DNA of 34,029 nt from Flavobacteriales bacterium (GTDB taxonomy: Bacteria > Bacteroidota > Bacteroidia > Flavobacteriales > BACL11), in contig PAUF01000017.1 of assembly GCA_002712715.1 (NCBI GenBank), forward strand, positions 67,796 to 101,824, read 5' to 3'. Under the pieces are notes generated by a model that had not been told where the DNA came from, searched no databases, and worked only from the letters and a program-made list of their open reading frames with translations. Positions 24,927-32,742 of the stretch are shown in pieces. The stretch's first letter is position 1; each line of letters opens with the position of its first letter. Position numbers and translations under genes: made by a program.

Positions 24927-26615
24927 TTATCGAATCAATTTCTTGTATTTATATACCTTAGAACTATCATCACCTAGACGTTTTCTTTTATTTTCTTCAT
25001 AATCAGAAAAACCTCCTTCATAAAAATAAATTTTTGAATTACCTTCAAAAGCTAAAATGTGAGTACAAACTCTATCTAAAAACCATCTATCATGAGAGAT
25101 AATAACAGCACAACCTGCAAAACTTTCAAGTCCTTCCTCTAGAGATCTCAATGTATTAACATCCAAGTCATTAGTTGGCTCATCTAATAGTAAAACATTT
25201 GCTTCTTTATGTAAAGTCATAGCTAGATGCAACCTATTTCTTTCACCTCCAGATAAAACACTGATTTTCTTATTCTGATCTGATCCATTAAAATTAAATC
25301 TAGCAACATAAGCTCTTGAATTAATTAGCTTTCCTCCAAGTTGGATTTGTTCGTTTCCTTCAGATATCTGTTCCCAAATAGTTTTTTCAAGATCTATATC
25401 AGCATGCTGTTGATCTACATAAGCTAACTTTACTGTTTCTCCAATTTTAAAATCTCCGGAATCAGGATTTTCACTACCCATTATCATTCTAAACAGTGTT
25501 GATTTACCCACACCATTTGGACCAACAATCCCTACAATTCCTGCTTGCGGCAACTTAAAATTCAAATCATCATATAAACATTTATCTCCAAATGATTTAG
25601 TTACATTTATAGCCTCAATAACATTGTTTCCCAAACGAGGTCCAGGAGGAATATATAATTCTAAATTTTTCTCCTGTTCCTTAATATCTTCTGACAATAA
25701 ATTCTCATAATTACTTAATCTAGCTTTAGATTTTGATCTTTTACCCTTTGGAGTCATCCTTACCCATTCAAGTTCCCTTTCAAGTGTCTTTCTTCTTTTA
25801 GAAGCTAACTTTTCCTCTTGAGAAAGTCTTTTAGATTTTTGATCAAGCCATGAAGAGTAATTTCCTTCCCAAGGAATTCCTTCGCCTCGGTCTAATTCTA
25901 AGATCCACCCCGCTACATTATCCAAGAAATAACGATCATGCGTAATTGCAATAACAGTCCCCTTATATTGTTGCAAATGATATTCCAACCAATGAACAGA
26001 CTCAGCGTCTAAATGATTTGTAGGTTCATCAAGTAATAAAATATCCGGCTCTTGAAGTAAAAGTCTACACAAAGCCACTCTTCTTCTTTCCCCACCAGAC
26101 AGTACTGATATCTTATGATTCTTTTCAGGACATCCAAGAGCGTCCATAGCGATTTCTAATTTTGTTTCTACATCCCAAGCATTAAGAACATCTATTTTAT
26201 CTTGAATTATACCCTGCTGTTTCATTAAATCTGCCATTTTATCATTATCCTCATAATATTCAGGCAGAGCAAATAAATCATTGATTCTATTATATTCAGC
26301 AATGATATCTGTAGCCTCTTGGACACCTTCCTTAACTATTTCAAATACAGTTTTATCTTCATCTAATTTAGGGTCTTGCTCTAAATATCCTATTGAATAA
26401 TCTCCCTTAAAATGAATATCTCCTTGAAAAGATGTATCAATACCAGCAATGATTTTTAATAAAGTAGACTTTCCAGATCCATTCAAGCCAATTATACCAA
26501 TTTTAGCTCCATAAAAAAAAGACAAATAAATATCCTTTAAAACTTGTTTATTATTACTATTAAAAGATTTTGAAACACCAACCATGGAAAATATCACTTT
26601 TTTTTCTTCAGTCAT
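24927..26615 (-). CDS. ettA: energy-dependent translational throttle protein EttA (ABC-F)
   Basis: Soluble ABC-F ATPase of 562 residues with two nucleotide-binding domains and no membrane segments. Walker A motifs are GLNGSGKST (about 43-51) and GPNGVGKST. ABC signatures are LSGGERRRVAL and LSGGERNRLHL. Walker B segments are ILLLDEPTNHLD and VLLLDEPTNDLD. The linker between domains is Lys/Arg-rich (RRKTLERELEWVRMTPKGKRSKSK). EttA binds the ribosomal E site and gates elongation by energy status. It is convergent with the permease gene, with only 8 bp between them and no visible terminator. Confidence 0.95.
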   Translation of the reverse strand: MTEEKKVIFSMVGVSKSFNSNNKQVLKDIYLSFFYGAKIGIIGLNGSGKSTLLKIIAGIDTSFQGDIHFKGDYSIGYLEQDPKLDEDKTVFEIVKEGVQEATDIIAEYNRINDLFALPEYYEDNDKMADLMKQQGIIQDKIDVLNAWDVETKLEIAMDALGCPEKNHKISVLSGGERRRVALCRLLLQEPDILLLDEPTNHLDAESVHWLEYHLQQYKGTVIAITHDRYFLDNVAGWILELDRGEGIPWEGNYSSWLDQKSKRLSQEEKLASKRRKTLERELEWVRMTPKGKRSKSKARLSNYENLLSEDIKEQEKNLELYIPPGPRLGNNVIEAINVTKSFGDKCLYDDLNFKLPQAGIVGIVGPNGVGKSTLFRMIMGSENPDSGDFKIGETVKLAYVDQQHADIDLEKTIWEQISEGNEQIQLGGKLINSRAYVARFNFNGSDQNKKISVLSGGERNRLHLAMTLHKEANVLLLDEPTNDLDVNTLRSLEEGLESFAGCAVIISHDRWFLDRVCTHILAFEGNSKIYFYEGGFSDYEENKRKRLGDDSSKVYKYKKLIR

Positions 26616-26635
26616 TTTTTATTATTTAAATATTA

Positions 26636-26643
26636 CAAAATTA
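26636..26643 (-). promoter_or_regulatory. -7 promoter element for ettA
   Basis: Minus strand TAATTTTG, a perfect TAnnTTTG, 20 bp before the ettA ATG and just downstream of the radical SAM stop codon. Confidence 0.6.
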
Positions 26644-26651
26644 AAACAATT

Positions 26652-27581
26652 TTAACATGCAGAATAGAAACGTCCTTGAAAGGTTCTTCTTTCAATCAAT
26701 CGTTTCTGTACTAAATGTTTAACCTCAAAATTCTTTTTGCCATATTTTGGAAATATCAACATTCTTTGCGGAGACTGACTAAAAAATCTTTCTATTACAA
26801 TATCTGGCCTAAGTATTTCTAAAAAATCAACTACTAAATCTATATACTCATCAAACTTGAAAAAGTTGAAAAAATCAGGATCATTTTTATATTGAATTGC
26901 CATCATTGTATGTTTAACAATTTGTAAATGATGGATTTTTAAAGAATTTATAGGTAATTTTGAAACTTCACGAGCGTGATTAAGCATATCATTTCTACTC
27001 TCCTTAGGAAGTCCCAATATCAAATGCCCTCCTAAATATAATCCACGATCTTTTGATCTATTAAAAGCATCAATCGCCTCTTCATGAGTTTGACATCTGT
27101 TGATTAACTTCAGAGTGTCATTCTTCGTTGATTCTAAACCAAACTCTAATTTTATAAAAAAATTCTTAGCTAAATTTTGCAATAAGCATAAAACATCATC
27201 CGAAATTGAATCTGGTCTTGTGGCAATTACAAGTCCAATAATATCTTTGTGGGACAAAGCTTCAGAATACATTGAATTTAACTGATCAATCGGTGCGTAA
27301 GTATTAGTATATGCTTGAAAGTATGCTAAATATTTTTGGGAATGATATTTCTTAGAAAAGAAATTAATTCCTTCATCTAATTGTTGGGTAATTGATTTAA
27401 TTGGTTTACAATAATCTGGATTGAATGTATTATTATTACAGTAAGTACAACCACCCACTCCTTTTGTACCATCCTTGTTTGGACAAGTAAATCCCGCATT
27501 TATTGAAACTTTCTGAACTCTACATTTAAATTTCTCTCTAATATATGTACTAAAATCATTGTATTTCTTTTCATCGATCAT
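26652..27581 (-). CDS. radical SAM protein of the YhcC/TIGR01212 family
   Basis: About 309 residues from the ATG at 27581. The frame is open to 27713, but that extension overlaps the preceding gene and has unlikely composition. The cluster-binding cysteines are C33, C45 and C48 (FTCPNKDG, then GGCTYCNN), the long-spaced CX11CX2C arrangement of YhcC-like proteins. HLILGLP, KIHHLQIVKHT and the C-terminal LVQKRLIERRTFQG are also family-like. The reaction is not established. It is the last gene of the MBL-DUF6356-radical SAM run, with a 25-bp gap to the preceding gene. Confidence 0.9.
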   Translation of the reverse strand: MIDEKKYNDFSTYIREKFKCRVQKVSINAGFTCPNKDGTKGVGGCTYCNNNTFNPDYCKPIKSITQQLDEGINFFSKKYHSQKYLAYFQAYTNTYAPIDQLNSMYSEALSHKDIIGLVIATRPDSISDDVLCLLQNLAKNFFIKLEFGLESTKNDTLKLINRCQTHEEAIDAFNRSKDRGLYLGGHLILGLPKESRNDMLNHAREVSKLPINSLKIHHLQIVKHTMMAIQYKNDPDFFNFFKFDEYIDLVVDFLEILRPDIVIERFFSQSPQRMLIFPKYGKKNFEVKHLVQKRLIERRTFQGRFYSAC

Positions 27582-27606
27582 ATTGTAAATTTTAAAATAA
27601 AGGAAT

Positions 27607-27822
27607 TTAAGATTCTTCCGAATCCCGCTTTCTCTGCTGCAACTCCTCATGTAATTCACTGATTTTATCGCTAGTTCCATGTTCATATAGGAAAGGGAAA
27701 AAAGCATGAGCAAAAGCCCTAAAAGAAATGTTTAATGATCGAATTCCAAAACTCCAAGCTTTTTTAAAATGCTCAAAATAGGATTCTCCGACAGAATTTG
27801 GATGTTTATTAAAAATATTCAT
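27607..27822 (-). CDS. DUF6356 family small protein
   Basis: A 71-residue protein that begins MNIFNKHPNSVGESYFEHF, has a hydrophobic stretch around AFAHAFFPFLYEHG, and ends in a charged helix (ISELHEELQQRKRDSEES). This matches the pattern HPxSVGExYxEH...HAxxPFLF of DUF6356 proteins, whose function is unknown. Its start overlaps the stop of the upstream hydrolase gene (TAATG), implying coupled translation. Confidence 0.82.
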   Translation of the reverse strand: MNIFNKHPNSVGESYFEHFKKAWSFGIRSLNISFRAFAHAFFPFLYEHGTSDKISELHEELQQRKRDSEES

Positions 27823-28664
27823 TATAAAATATCTGATAAATTGAATGTTCTATCTAGCACAACTCTGTCACTATCTTTCTTCAAAGTACAACATTCATGA
27901 TAGTTATCATGTTGCAAAAATATAATATAATCATTATCTACTGCATTATTTAAAAACTTTTCTTTTTCTGATAAGGTAACTAAAGGTCTGGTATCATAGC
28001 CCATAACATATGGAAGAGGAATATGACCAGTACTTGGAAGTAGATCTGCTGCAAAAACAATAGTTTTACCCTTATGTCTAATATGAGGTATCATCTGAGA
28101 TTCAGTATGTCCATTAACTAATAATGCAGAAAAATCTGGAAATATATCATTTGTATCTTGAACAAAATTTAAATGTCCTGATTCTTGAATAGGTAATATA
28201 TTCTCCTTCAAAAAAGAAGCTTTTTCCCTATTATTAGGGTTAACAGCCCATTCCCAATGACTTGCGTTACTCCAATATCTAGCGTTTTTAAAAGTCATCT
28301 CATATAAAGATCTTTTCTTATTCCAAACTACACTACCTCCACAGTGATCAAAATGTAAATGAGTTAAAAAAACATCTGTAATATCTTCTGGAAAGAAACC
28401 ATACTTCTTCAACGATGATCGCAGGTTAACATCTCCATGTAAATAATAATGCTTTAAAAATTTATCATCTTGCTTATCTCCTATTCCATTATCAATTAAT
28501 ATGAGTTTATCTCCATTTTCAACCAGCAATGACCTCATAGCCCAAGGACATAAATTTCTGTCATCACAAGGATTGGTTTTGGACCAAAGCACCTTTGGTA
28601 CAACACCAAACATTGCTCCTCCGTCTAATTTAAAATATCCTGTATCTATTGTATACAAATGCAT
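27822..28664 (-). CDS. metallo-beta-lactamase-fold hydrolase
   Basis: A 280-residue cytosolic protein with the zinc motif THLHFDH (H102, H104, D106, H107). Further ligands lie in VNGHTESQM and in FAADLLP, with a late His in LQHDNYHECC. The arrangement resembles lactonase-like members of the superfamily (the AHL-lactonase or YtnP-like branch), but the substrate cannot be assigned. It is the first gene of a three-gene operon with its own promoter, divergent from mpl. Confidence 0.88.
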   Translation of the reverse strand: MHLYTIDTGYFKLDGGAMFGVVPKVLWSKTNPCDDRNLCPWAMRSLLVENGDKLILIDNGIGDKQDDKFLKHYYLHGDVNLRSSLKKYGFFPEDITDVFLTHLHFDHCGGSVVWNKKRSLYEMTFKNARYWSNASHWEWAVNPNNREKASFLKENILPIQESGHLNFVQDTNDIFPDFSALLVNGHTESQMIPHIRHKGKTIVFAADLLPSTGHIPLPYVMGYDTRPLVTLSEKEKFLNNAVDNDYIIFLQHDNYHECCTLKKDSDRVVLDRTFNLSDIL

Positions 28665-28684
28665 GTTAGTAAAAATTTATTTAT

Positions 28685-28692
28685 CAAAAATA
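28685..28692 (-). promoter_or_regulatory. -7 promoter element for the metallo-hydrolase operon
   Basis: Minus strand TATTTTTG, a perfect TAnnTTTG, 20 bp before the ATG. On the opposite strand mpl has only a near match (TAATTTAG at 28711-28718). Confidence 0.6.
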
Positions 28693-28734
28693 ACAAATGT
28701 GATTAATCTTTAATTTAGTTTCACAAAAAATTTA

Positions 28735-30057
28735 ATGAAAGTTCACTTAATAGCAATTGGAGGAAGTGCCATGCATAACATGGCAATTGCGTTATCTAAA
28801 AAAGGATATGATGTTTCTGGTTCTGATGATGCAATATATGAACCAAGTAAAAGCAGATTACAAAAATTTAATTTGCTTCCAAAAAAAATAGGATGGTTTC
28901 CGGAAAAAATAAATAAAAATGTAGATTGTGTAGTAATAGGAATGCATGCAAAAAAAGATAATCCTGAATTACTGAAATCATTAAAATTACAAATACCCAT
29001 ATTTTCATATCCGGAGTATATTTACGAACAATCAAAAAATAAAATCAGAATTGTAATTGGAGGCAGTCATGGCAAAACAACTATTACATCTATGATCCTT
29101 CACGTGTTACAAAAACTTAACATAAATTGTGACTTCATGGTTGGCGCCCAGCTAAAAGGATTTGATACTATGGTCAATATTAGTGATAATGCAAAATACA
29201 TAGTATTAGAAGGGGATGAATATTTAAGTTCTCCGATAGATAAACGACCAAAATTTCATCTATACAAACCACATATTGCCGTAATAAGTGGAATCGCTTG
29301 GGACCATATAAATGTCTTTCCAACTTTTGAAAATTATACTGAACAATTTAGGATTTTTAAAAATATGATTAAAGACACTTTAATATACTGTCAAAGTGAT
29401 GAGACTGTAAACAATTTAGTCACCAAGGAAACTACTAACTGTCAAACAATTCCGTATAAAACACCTAATTATAAAATTATTGATGGAGAAACTTTTATAG
29501 ACTCCTACAAAATCAATATTTTTGGAAAGCACAACCTCCAAAATCTAAATGCAGCTAGATTAGTATGCAATCAATTAAAGGTATCAAATCAAGATTTTTT
29601 TCATGCCATCGCATCATTTAGCGGAGCAGATAACAGATTAGAAATTATTAAGAAAACTAAATATTCAATTATTTTAAAGGATTTCGCTCATTCACCTTCT
29701 AAACTAAAAGCTTCAATAAATGCGGTGAAAGAACAGTTTCCAAATAGACAATTAATTGCGTGCATGGAACTTCATACATATAGTAGTCTTAATAAAGATT
29801 ATATCTCTCAATATGAAAATTCCATGAAAATTGCTGAAACTGCAATTATTTTTTATGATACACAAACAATAAAACATAAAAACATGACATTAATTTCTAA
29901 AAAATTAATTGTAAAAAGTTTTAATAGAGAAGACCTAATTATCTTCAATAATACTGAAGAATTAAAGCAATATCTATATTCTATAAACTTTAAAAACACT
30001 AACTTACTAATGATGAGCTCTGGTAGTTTTGGAGGATTAAATTTATTAGATTTATAA
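28735..30057 (+). CDS. mpl: UDP-N-acetylmuramate:L-alanyl-gamma-D-glutamyl-meso-diaminopimelate ligase (Mpl)
   Basis: Mur-ligase-family enzyme of 440 residues that attaches recycled murein tripeptide to UDP-MurNAc. The N-terminal Rossmann part opens HLIAIGGSAMHNMAIAL, with SGSDDAIYEPS. The ATP-binding loop is GSHGKTT (110-116). LEGDEYLSSPIDKRPKF and SGIAWDHINVFPTFE are typical of Mpl rather than MurC. The C-terminal domain begins near FSGADNRLE and ends GSFGGLNLLDL. A secreted unknown follows 6 bp downstream in the same direction. Confidence 0.92.
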   Translation: MKVHLIAIGGSAMHNMAIALSKKGYDVSGSDDAIYEPSKSRLQKFNLLPKKIGWFPEKINKNVDCVVIGMHAKKDNPELLKSLKLQIPIFSYPEYIYEQSKNKIRIVIGGSHGKTTITSMILHVLQKLNINCDFMVGAQLKGFDTMVNISDNAKYIVLEGDEYLSSPIDKRPKFHLYKPHIAVISGIAWDHINVFPTFENYTEQFRIFKNMIKDTLIYCQSDETVNNLVTKETTNCQTIPYKTPNYKIIDGETFIDSYKINIFGKHNLQNLNAARLVCNQLKVSNQDFFHAIASFSGADNRLEIIKKTKYSIILKDFAHSPSKLKASINAVKEQFPNRQLIACMELHTYSSLNKDYISQYENSMKIAETAIIFYDTQTIKHKNMTLISKKLIVKSFNREDLIIFNNTEELKQYLYSINFKNTNLLMMSSGSFGGLNLLDL

Positions 30058-30063
30058 ATATCT

Positions 30064-30909
30064 ATGAATAAATTAATATTACTTATTTCTACAATGTTCA
30101 TTTTGACTAATTTATATGCACAAAAAATTACAGAATCTCAATATATTGGTTTTGTTGCTATTGAAAATGGCCCTATATATCCATTTGAATTATATTTCAA
30201 AGAACAAGATGGATTAGTTAATGGATACTCAATCACAAATAAAGAAACTATAAATGAAACAAAGTCAGACATTACTGGACATTATAACAAAAAAGAAAAA
30301 ACATTTACATTAAAAGAAAGTCAAGTACTAGAAACTAATTCTGAAGCTGACCTCAATTCTTTTTGCTATATTCATATGAACCTGAATAAACGTGGCAAAA
30401 GATTCTCTATAAAAAGATTACAAGGCAATTTTGTTGGCTACATGAATAATGGCACAAAATGTGCTAATGGCAGCATAGTTGTACTTGAAAAAGAAAAATT
30501 TGAAAAAAAAATAAAAAAAGTTGAACAAAAAATAGAGAAATCTAATCTAAAGATAGATAATATAATTAAAACACAAGTTTTGAAAAGTGGAGATAATACA
30601 GAAATTAATTGGATCTCTAATCAATTGAAAATTGACATATGGGATGCAAATAAAGAAGATGGAGATAAAATAACATTAAAAATTAATGGAAATATAATTT
30701 TAAATAATTATGAAGTCAAAAACAAAAAGAAAACAATAAAGTACAAACTAAAAGCAGGAGAAAACATAATTGAATTAACAGCTACCAATGAAGGAAAACA
30801 ACCTCCAAATACTAGCAGAATTGAAATTAGAGACAAAAAAATTAAATATCCTATAATGATTCAATTAAAAATGCAAAAAACAGCAATAATTAAAATTTTA
30901 AAAAAATAA
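30064..30909 (+). CDS. secreted protein of unknown function
   Basis: A 281-residue protein with a signal peptide (MNKLILLISTMFILTNLYAQ). The N-terminal half is beta-rich (YIGFVAIENGPIYPFELYFK). A Lys-rich linker near 142-165 leads to a C-terminal domain of about 90 residues: IDIWDANKEDGDKITLKING, then AGENIIELTATNEGKQPPNT and SRIEIRD. I have seen this WDxxxEDGDxI / NxIxLxAxNEGxxPPNT pattern at the C-termini of other Bacteroidota secreted proteins but cannot name a described domain. The gene lies 6 bp after mpl, so it is probably cotranscribed and may act in the envelope. There is no T9SS sorting domain. Confidence 0.78.
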   Translation: MNKLILLISTMFILTNLYAQKITESQYIGFVAIENGPIYPFELYFKEQDGLVNGYSITNKETINETKSDITGHYNKKEKTFTLKESQVLETNSEADLNSFCYIHMNLNKRGKRFSIKRLQGNFVGYMNNGTKCANGSIVVLEKEKFEKKIKKVEQKIEKSNLKIDNIIKTQVLKSGDNTEINWISNQLKIDIWDANKEDGDKITLKINGNIILNNYEVKNKKKTIKYKLKAGENIIELTATNEGKQPPNTSRIEIRDKKIKYPIMIQLKMQKTAIIKILKK

Positions 30910-30927
30910 TTAATTTGAATCTTTTTG

Positions 30928-30948
30928 AAATAGTTTTGCAAACTATTT
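30928..30948. terminator. probable bidirectional terminator
   Basis: A perfect 9-bp but AT-rich stem (AAATAGTTT pairing with AAACTATTT) with a 3-nt loop. It lies between the convergent ends of the secreted unknown and the DUF2071 gene. Short T-rich flanks are present, but there is no strong T-run. Confidence 0.5.
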
Positions 30949-30973
30949 TATACGAATACATCCAACATACAAG

Positions 30974-31702
30974 CTAAAAGCTCATATTTACTCTAGGCCA
31001 AGATAAAACATCAACTCCTTTTGAGTAATGTAAACTAACTAGATTATCAGAACTTAAAATAACATTCCCAAATCTATATTTAATTTTCATTCTAATTAAT
31101 TCTAAAGCTTGAATTGACCAAGGCTTATGATAAATATCATATCTAAATATTTTAAAATTTTTCACATAAAACAAGCAGTATCTCTCAAGTAACCAAATAT
31201 CCAAATCACTTTTTTCAACTACTCCATCTTGAATATTGTAATCAATATCTATCTCTAATTTCTTTTTATGATTTAATGATCTGTAATTGTTTGATTTTCT
31301 TGTAATTTCTGATGCTTCATATGGAAGTCTAGATAAAATTTTAGCAATAAAAGATGATAATGTCTTTTCAGCTTCAATATTTATAAAATATACTCCATGC
31401 TTATGATCCTTTTTGACATATGTTCTAATATTTATTTCATGAAAATTAGATATATAATCTATAGGAAATAAATTCTTAGGAAATAACTCATTCATAGTAA
31501 ATGCTACTAAAGAAACATAGCACTTTTCATTAAAGCAATCCAGTTCCAATCCTAATGGAATCAAATCAATTAATAAATCATATGGTATTTCAAAATGAAG
31601 AAAAACTGAATCATTCCATTCTTGGTAATAATTCCATTTTTCAGAAATTAAATCATGATTTGAATCTTTTAATTCTGATAGTAAGCGGATTACTTTTTTC
31701 AT
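30974..31702 (-). CDS. DUF2071 (YqjF-like) family protein
   Basis: A 242-residue cytosolic protein. LHFEIPYDLLIDLIPLGLELD and VSLVAFTMNELFP, then FHEINIRTYVKKDHKHGVYFINIEA, match the DUF2071/YqjF family. LPYEASEI and the C-terminal part (YCLFY, HKPWSIQALEL, LHYSKGVDVLSWP) also match. The fold is a beta-barrel related to acetoacetate decarboxylase, and the function is unknown. It stands alone with its own promoter element. Confidence 0.85.
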   Translation of the reverse strand: MKKVIRLLSELKDSNHDLISEKWNYYQEWNDSVFLHFEIPYDLLIDLIPLGLELDCFNEKCYVSLVAFTMNELFPKNLFPIDYISNFHEINIRTYVKKDHKHGVYFINIEAEKTLSSFIAKILSRLPYEASEITRKSNNYRSLNHKKKLEIDIDYNIQDGVVEKSDLDIWLLERYCLFYVKNFKIFRYDIYHKPWSIQALELIRMKIKYRFGNVILSSDNLVSLHYSKGVDVLSWPRVNMSF

Positions 31703-31724
31703 TTAACTTTAGTGTTTCATAAAG

Positions 31725-31732
31725 CAAACTTA
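31725..31732 (-). promoter_or_regulatory. -7 promoter element for the DUF2071 gene
   Basis: Minus strand TAAGTTTG, a perfect TAnnTTTG, 22 bp before the ATG. Confidence 0.55.
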
Positions 31733-31765
31733 CAGAAAAATTATGGGAAATATAAAAGAGAAAAA

Positions 31766-31791
31766 GTCGAGGTAGCAGGATTACAACCTAC
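31766..31791 (-). pseudogene. decayed tRNA 3' fragment (T-arm plus acceptor strand), putative
   Basis: On the minus strand, GTAGG-TTGTAAT-CCTGC forms a 5-bp T-stem (one G-U pair) with a 7-nt loop. It is followed by TACCTCGAC, like the 3' acceptor strand of a tRNA. The loop lacks the canonical TTCRA bases (it has TTGTA), and no D-arm or anticodon arm precedes it. It looks like the broken 3' end of a tRNA gene, as left at integrase attachment sites. This could be chance. Confidence 0.35.
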
Positions 31792-31943
31792 ACTCTTTTT
31801 ACATGATTAATAAAATCATTTAAAACTTTTACAATCTAGTAATTGACCTTAATCTGTCTATTTATCTATTAATTTACCCAAATAAAAACAAGGTTTTTAT
31901 ATTATATAGTATGAAGTGATAAATATTAACTAAAAATAAACTA

Positions 31944-32009
31944 GTGGAAAACATAAATATTACAATTACAAAAGAAGAACTAAGGTCAATAATAGAAGAT
32001 AATTATTAA
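31944..32009 (+). pseudogene. truncated 22-codon reading frame, possible gene remnant
   Basis: From a GTG the frame reads VENINITITKEELRSIIED then NY and stop. The protein-like composition (a short strand followed by an acidic/basic helix) resembles the N-terminus of small DNA-binding or excisionase-type proteins in Bacteroidota. No continuation is seen in any frame. It may be a relic of a deleted gene, or chance. Its stop codon overlaps the -7 element of the following cluster. Confidence 0.25.
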
Positions 32010-32014
32010 ATTTG
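32007..32014 (+). promoter_or_regulatory. -7 promoter element for the MORN cluster
   Basis: Plus strand TAAATTTG, a perfect TAnnTTTG, 23 bp before the first MORN gene. No -33 TTG at 19 nt. The next two genes follow with overlap or a 1-bp gap, so one promoter could serve three genes. Confidence 0.55.
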
Positions 32015-32037
32015 AAGAAATTAAATACTTAAAACCA

Positions 32038-32742
32038 ATGAAAAAACTACTATTGATTTTACTATGTGTGCCTTTGATTGGGATGGGGCAGGATTATTCT
32101 TCAATTAAAATATATTCAAATATGGAGTGTATATCAGGAAATTGTAAGAATGGAGAGGGAGCCTGTAAATTATATAAGCAAGATACTTATATAGGTAAAT
32201 ATGAAGGTACTTTTAAAAATAGTATACCTGATGGTAATGGTACTCTTACTTATTTCAATGGAGACAAATATGTTGGAGAATTTAAAAATCACCTTTCTGG
32301 CTATGGAACTTATACCCACCATAATGGAGATGTATATGTAGGAAGTTTTAAAGATTCAGATAGAAATGGAAATGGTAAACTTATTTTCAATAATGGAGAG
32401 ATATATGAAGGAGAATGGAAGGATGGTAAACGTAATGGTTTAGGTGTCCTTACGCTTCCTAATGGAGAAGTATATGAAGGAACATTTAAAAATGGTTTAG
32501 CTGATGGCAATGGCACTCTCATAAAAGGAGAAGGTCCAAACAAAGGAGATAAATATGTAGGTAAATGGAAAAATGGCAAGTTTGAAGGAATAGGAACGTA
32601 TTATTGGGCTAATGGAGCAAAATACGAGGGAGAATACAAAAAAGGCAGAAGAAATGGAATAGGTAAATTTACCCTACCTAATGGAAAAATAACAGAAGGA
32701 TTATGGGAAAACAGTAGGTTCATAGGAAAAGAAAAAAAATGA
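32038..32742 (+). CDS. secreted MORN-repeat protein
   Basis: A 234-residue protein with a signal peptide (MKKLLLILLCVPLIGMGQ). About eight MORN repeats of 22-23 residues follow, from near residue 54 to the end (for example YVGEFKN, GYGTYTHHNGD, YEGEWKDGKRNGLGVLTLPNG). Cys 31, 36 and 43 lie before the repeats. MORN arrays form elongated beta-hairpin stacks; in bacteria their role is mostly unknown. The gene ends by overlapping the next start (ATGA), so translation is coupled. The first 54 bp are nearly identical to the starts of the three following genes. Confidence 0.9.
   Translation: MKKLLLILLCVPLIGMGQDYSSIKIYSNMECISGNCKNGEGACKLYKQDTYIGKYEGTFKNSIPDGNGTLTYFNGDKYVGEFKNHLSGYGTYTHHNGDVYVGSFKDSDRNGNGKLIFNNGEIYEGEWKDGKRNGLGVLTLPNGEVYEGTFKNGLADGNGTLIKGEGPNKGDKYVGKWKNGKFEGIGTYYWANGAKYEGEYKKGRRNGIGKFTLPNGKITEGLWENSRFIGKEKK

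Larger units (their letters stand above)
31792..32037. other. gene-poor stretch upstream of the MORN cluster
   Basis: Together with 31703-31791 this forms a 335-bp intergenic region. Apart from the tRNA-like fragment, a short truncated reading frame (31944-32009) and one promoter element, I see no gene. The base composition is very AT-rich, with many stop codons on both strands. Confidence 0.5.

Noticed and set aside
27582-27713. 44-residue extension of the radical SAM protein
   Set aside because: It overlaps the DUF6356 gene and does not resemble the family's N-terminus.
31760-31800. Complete tRNA gene
   Set aside because: Only a T-arm and an acceptor-like strand can be drawn; the D-arm, the anticodon arm and the canonical TTC loop are missing.
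32310-32579. 89-codon open frame antisense to the MORN gene
   Set aside because: It mirrors the repeat codons of the MORN array, is Pro/Ser/Leu-rich, and has no independent support.
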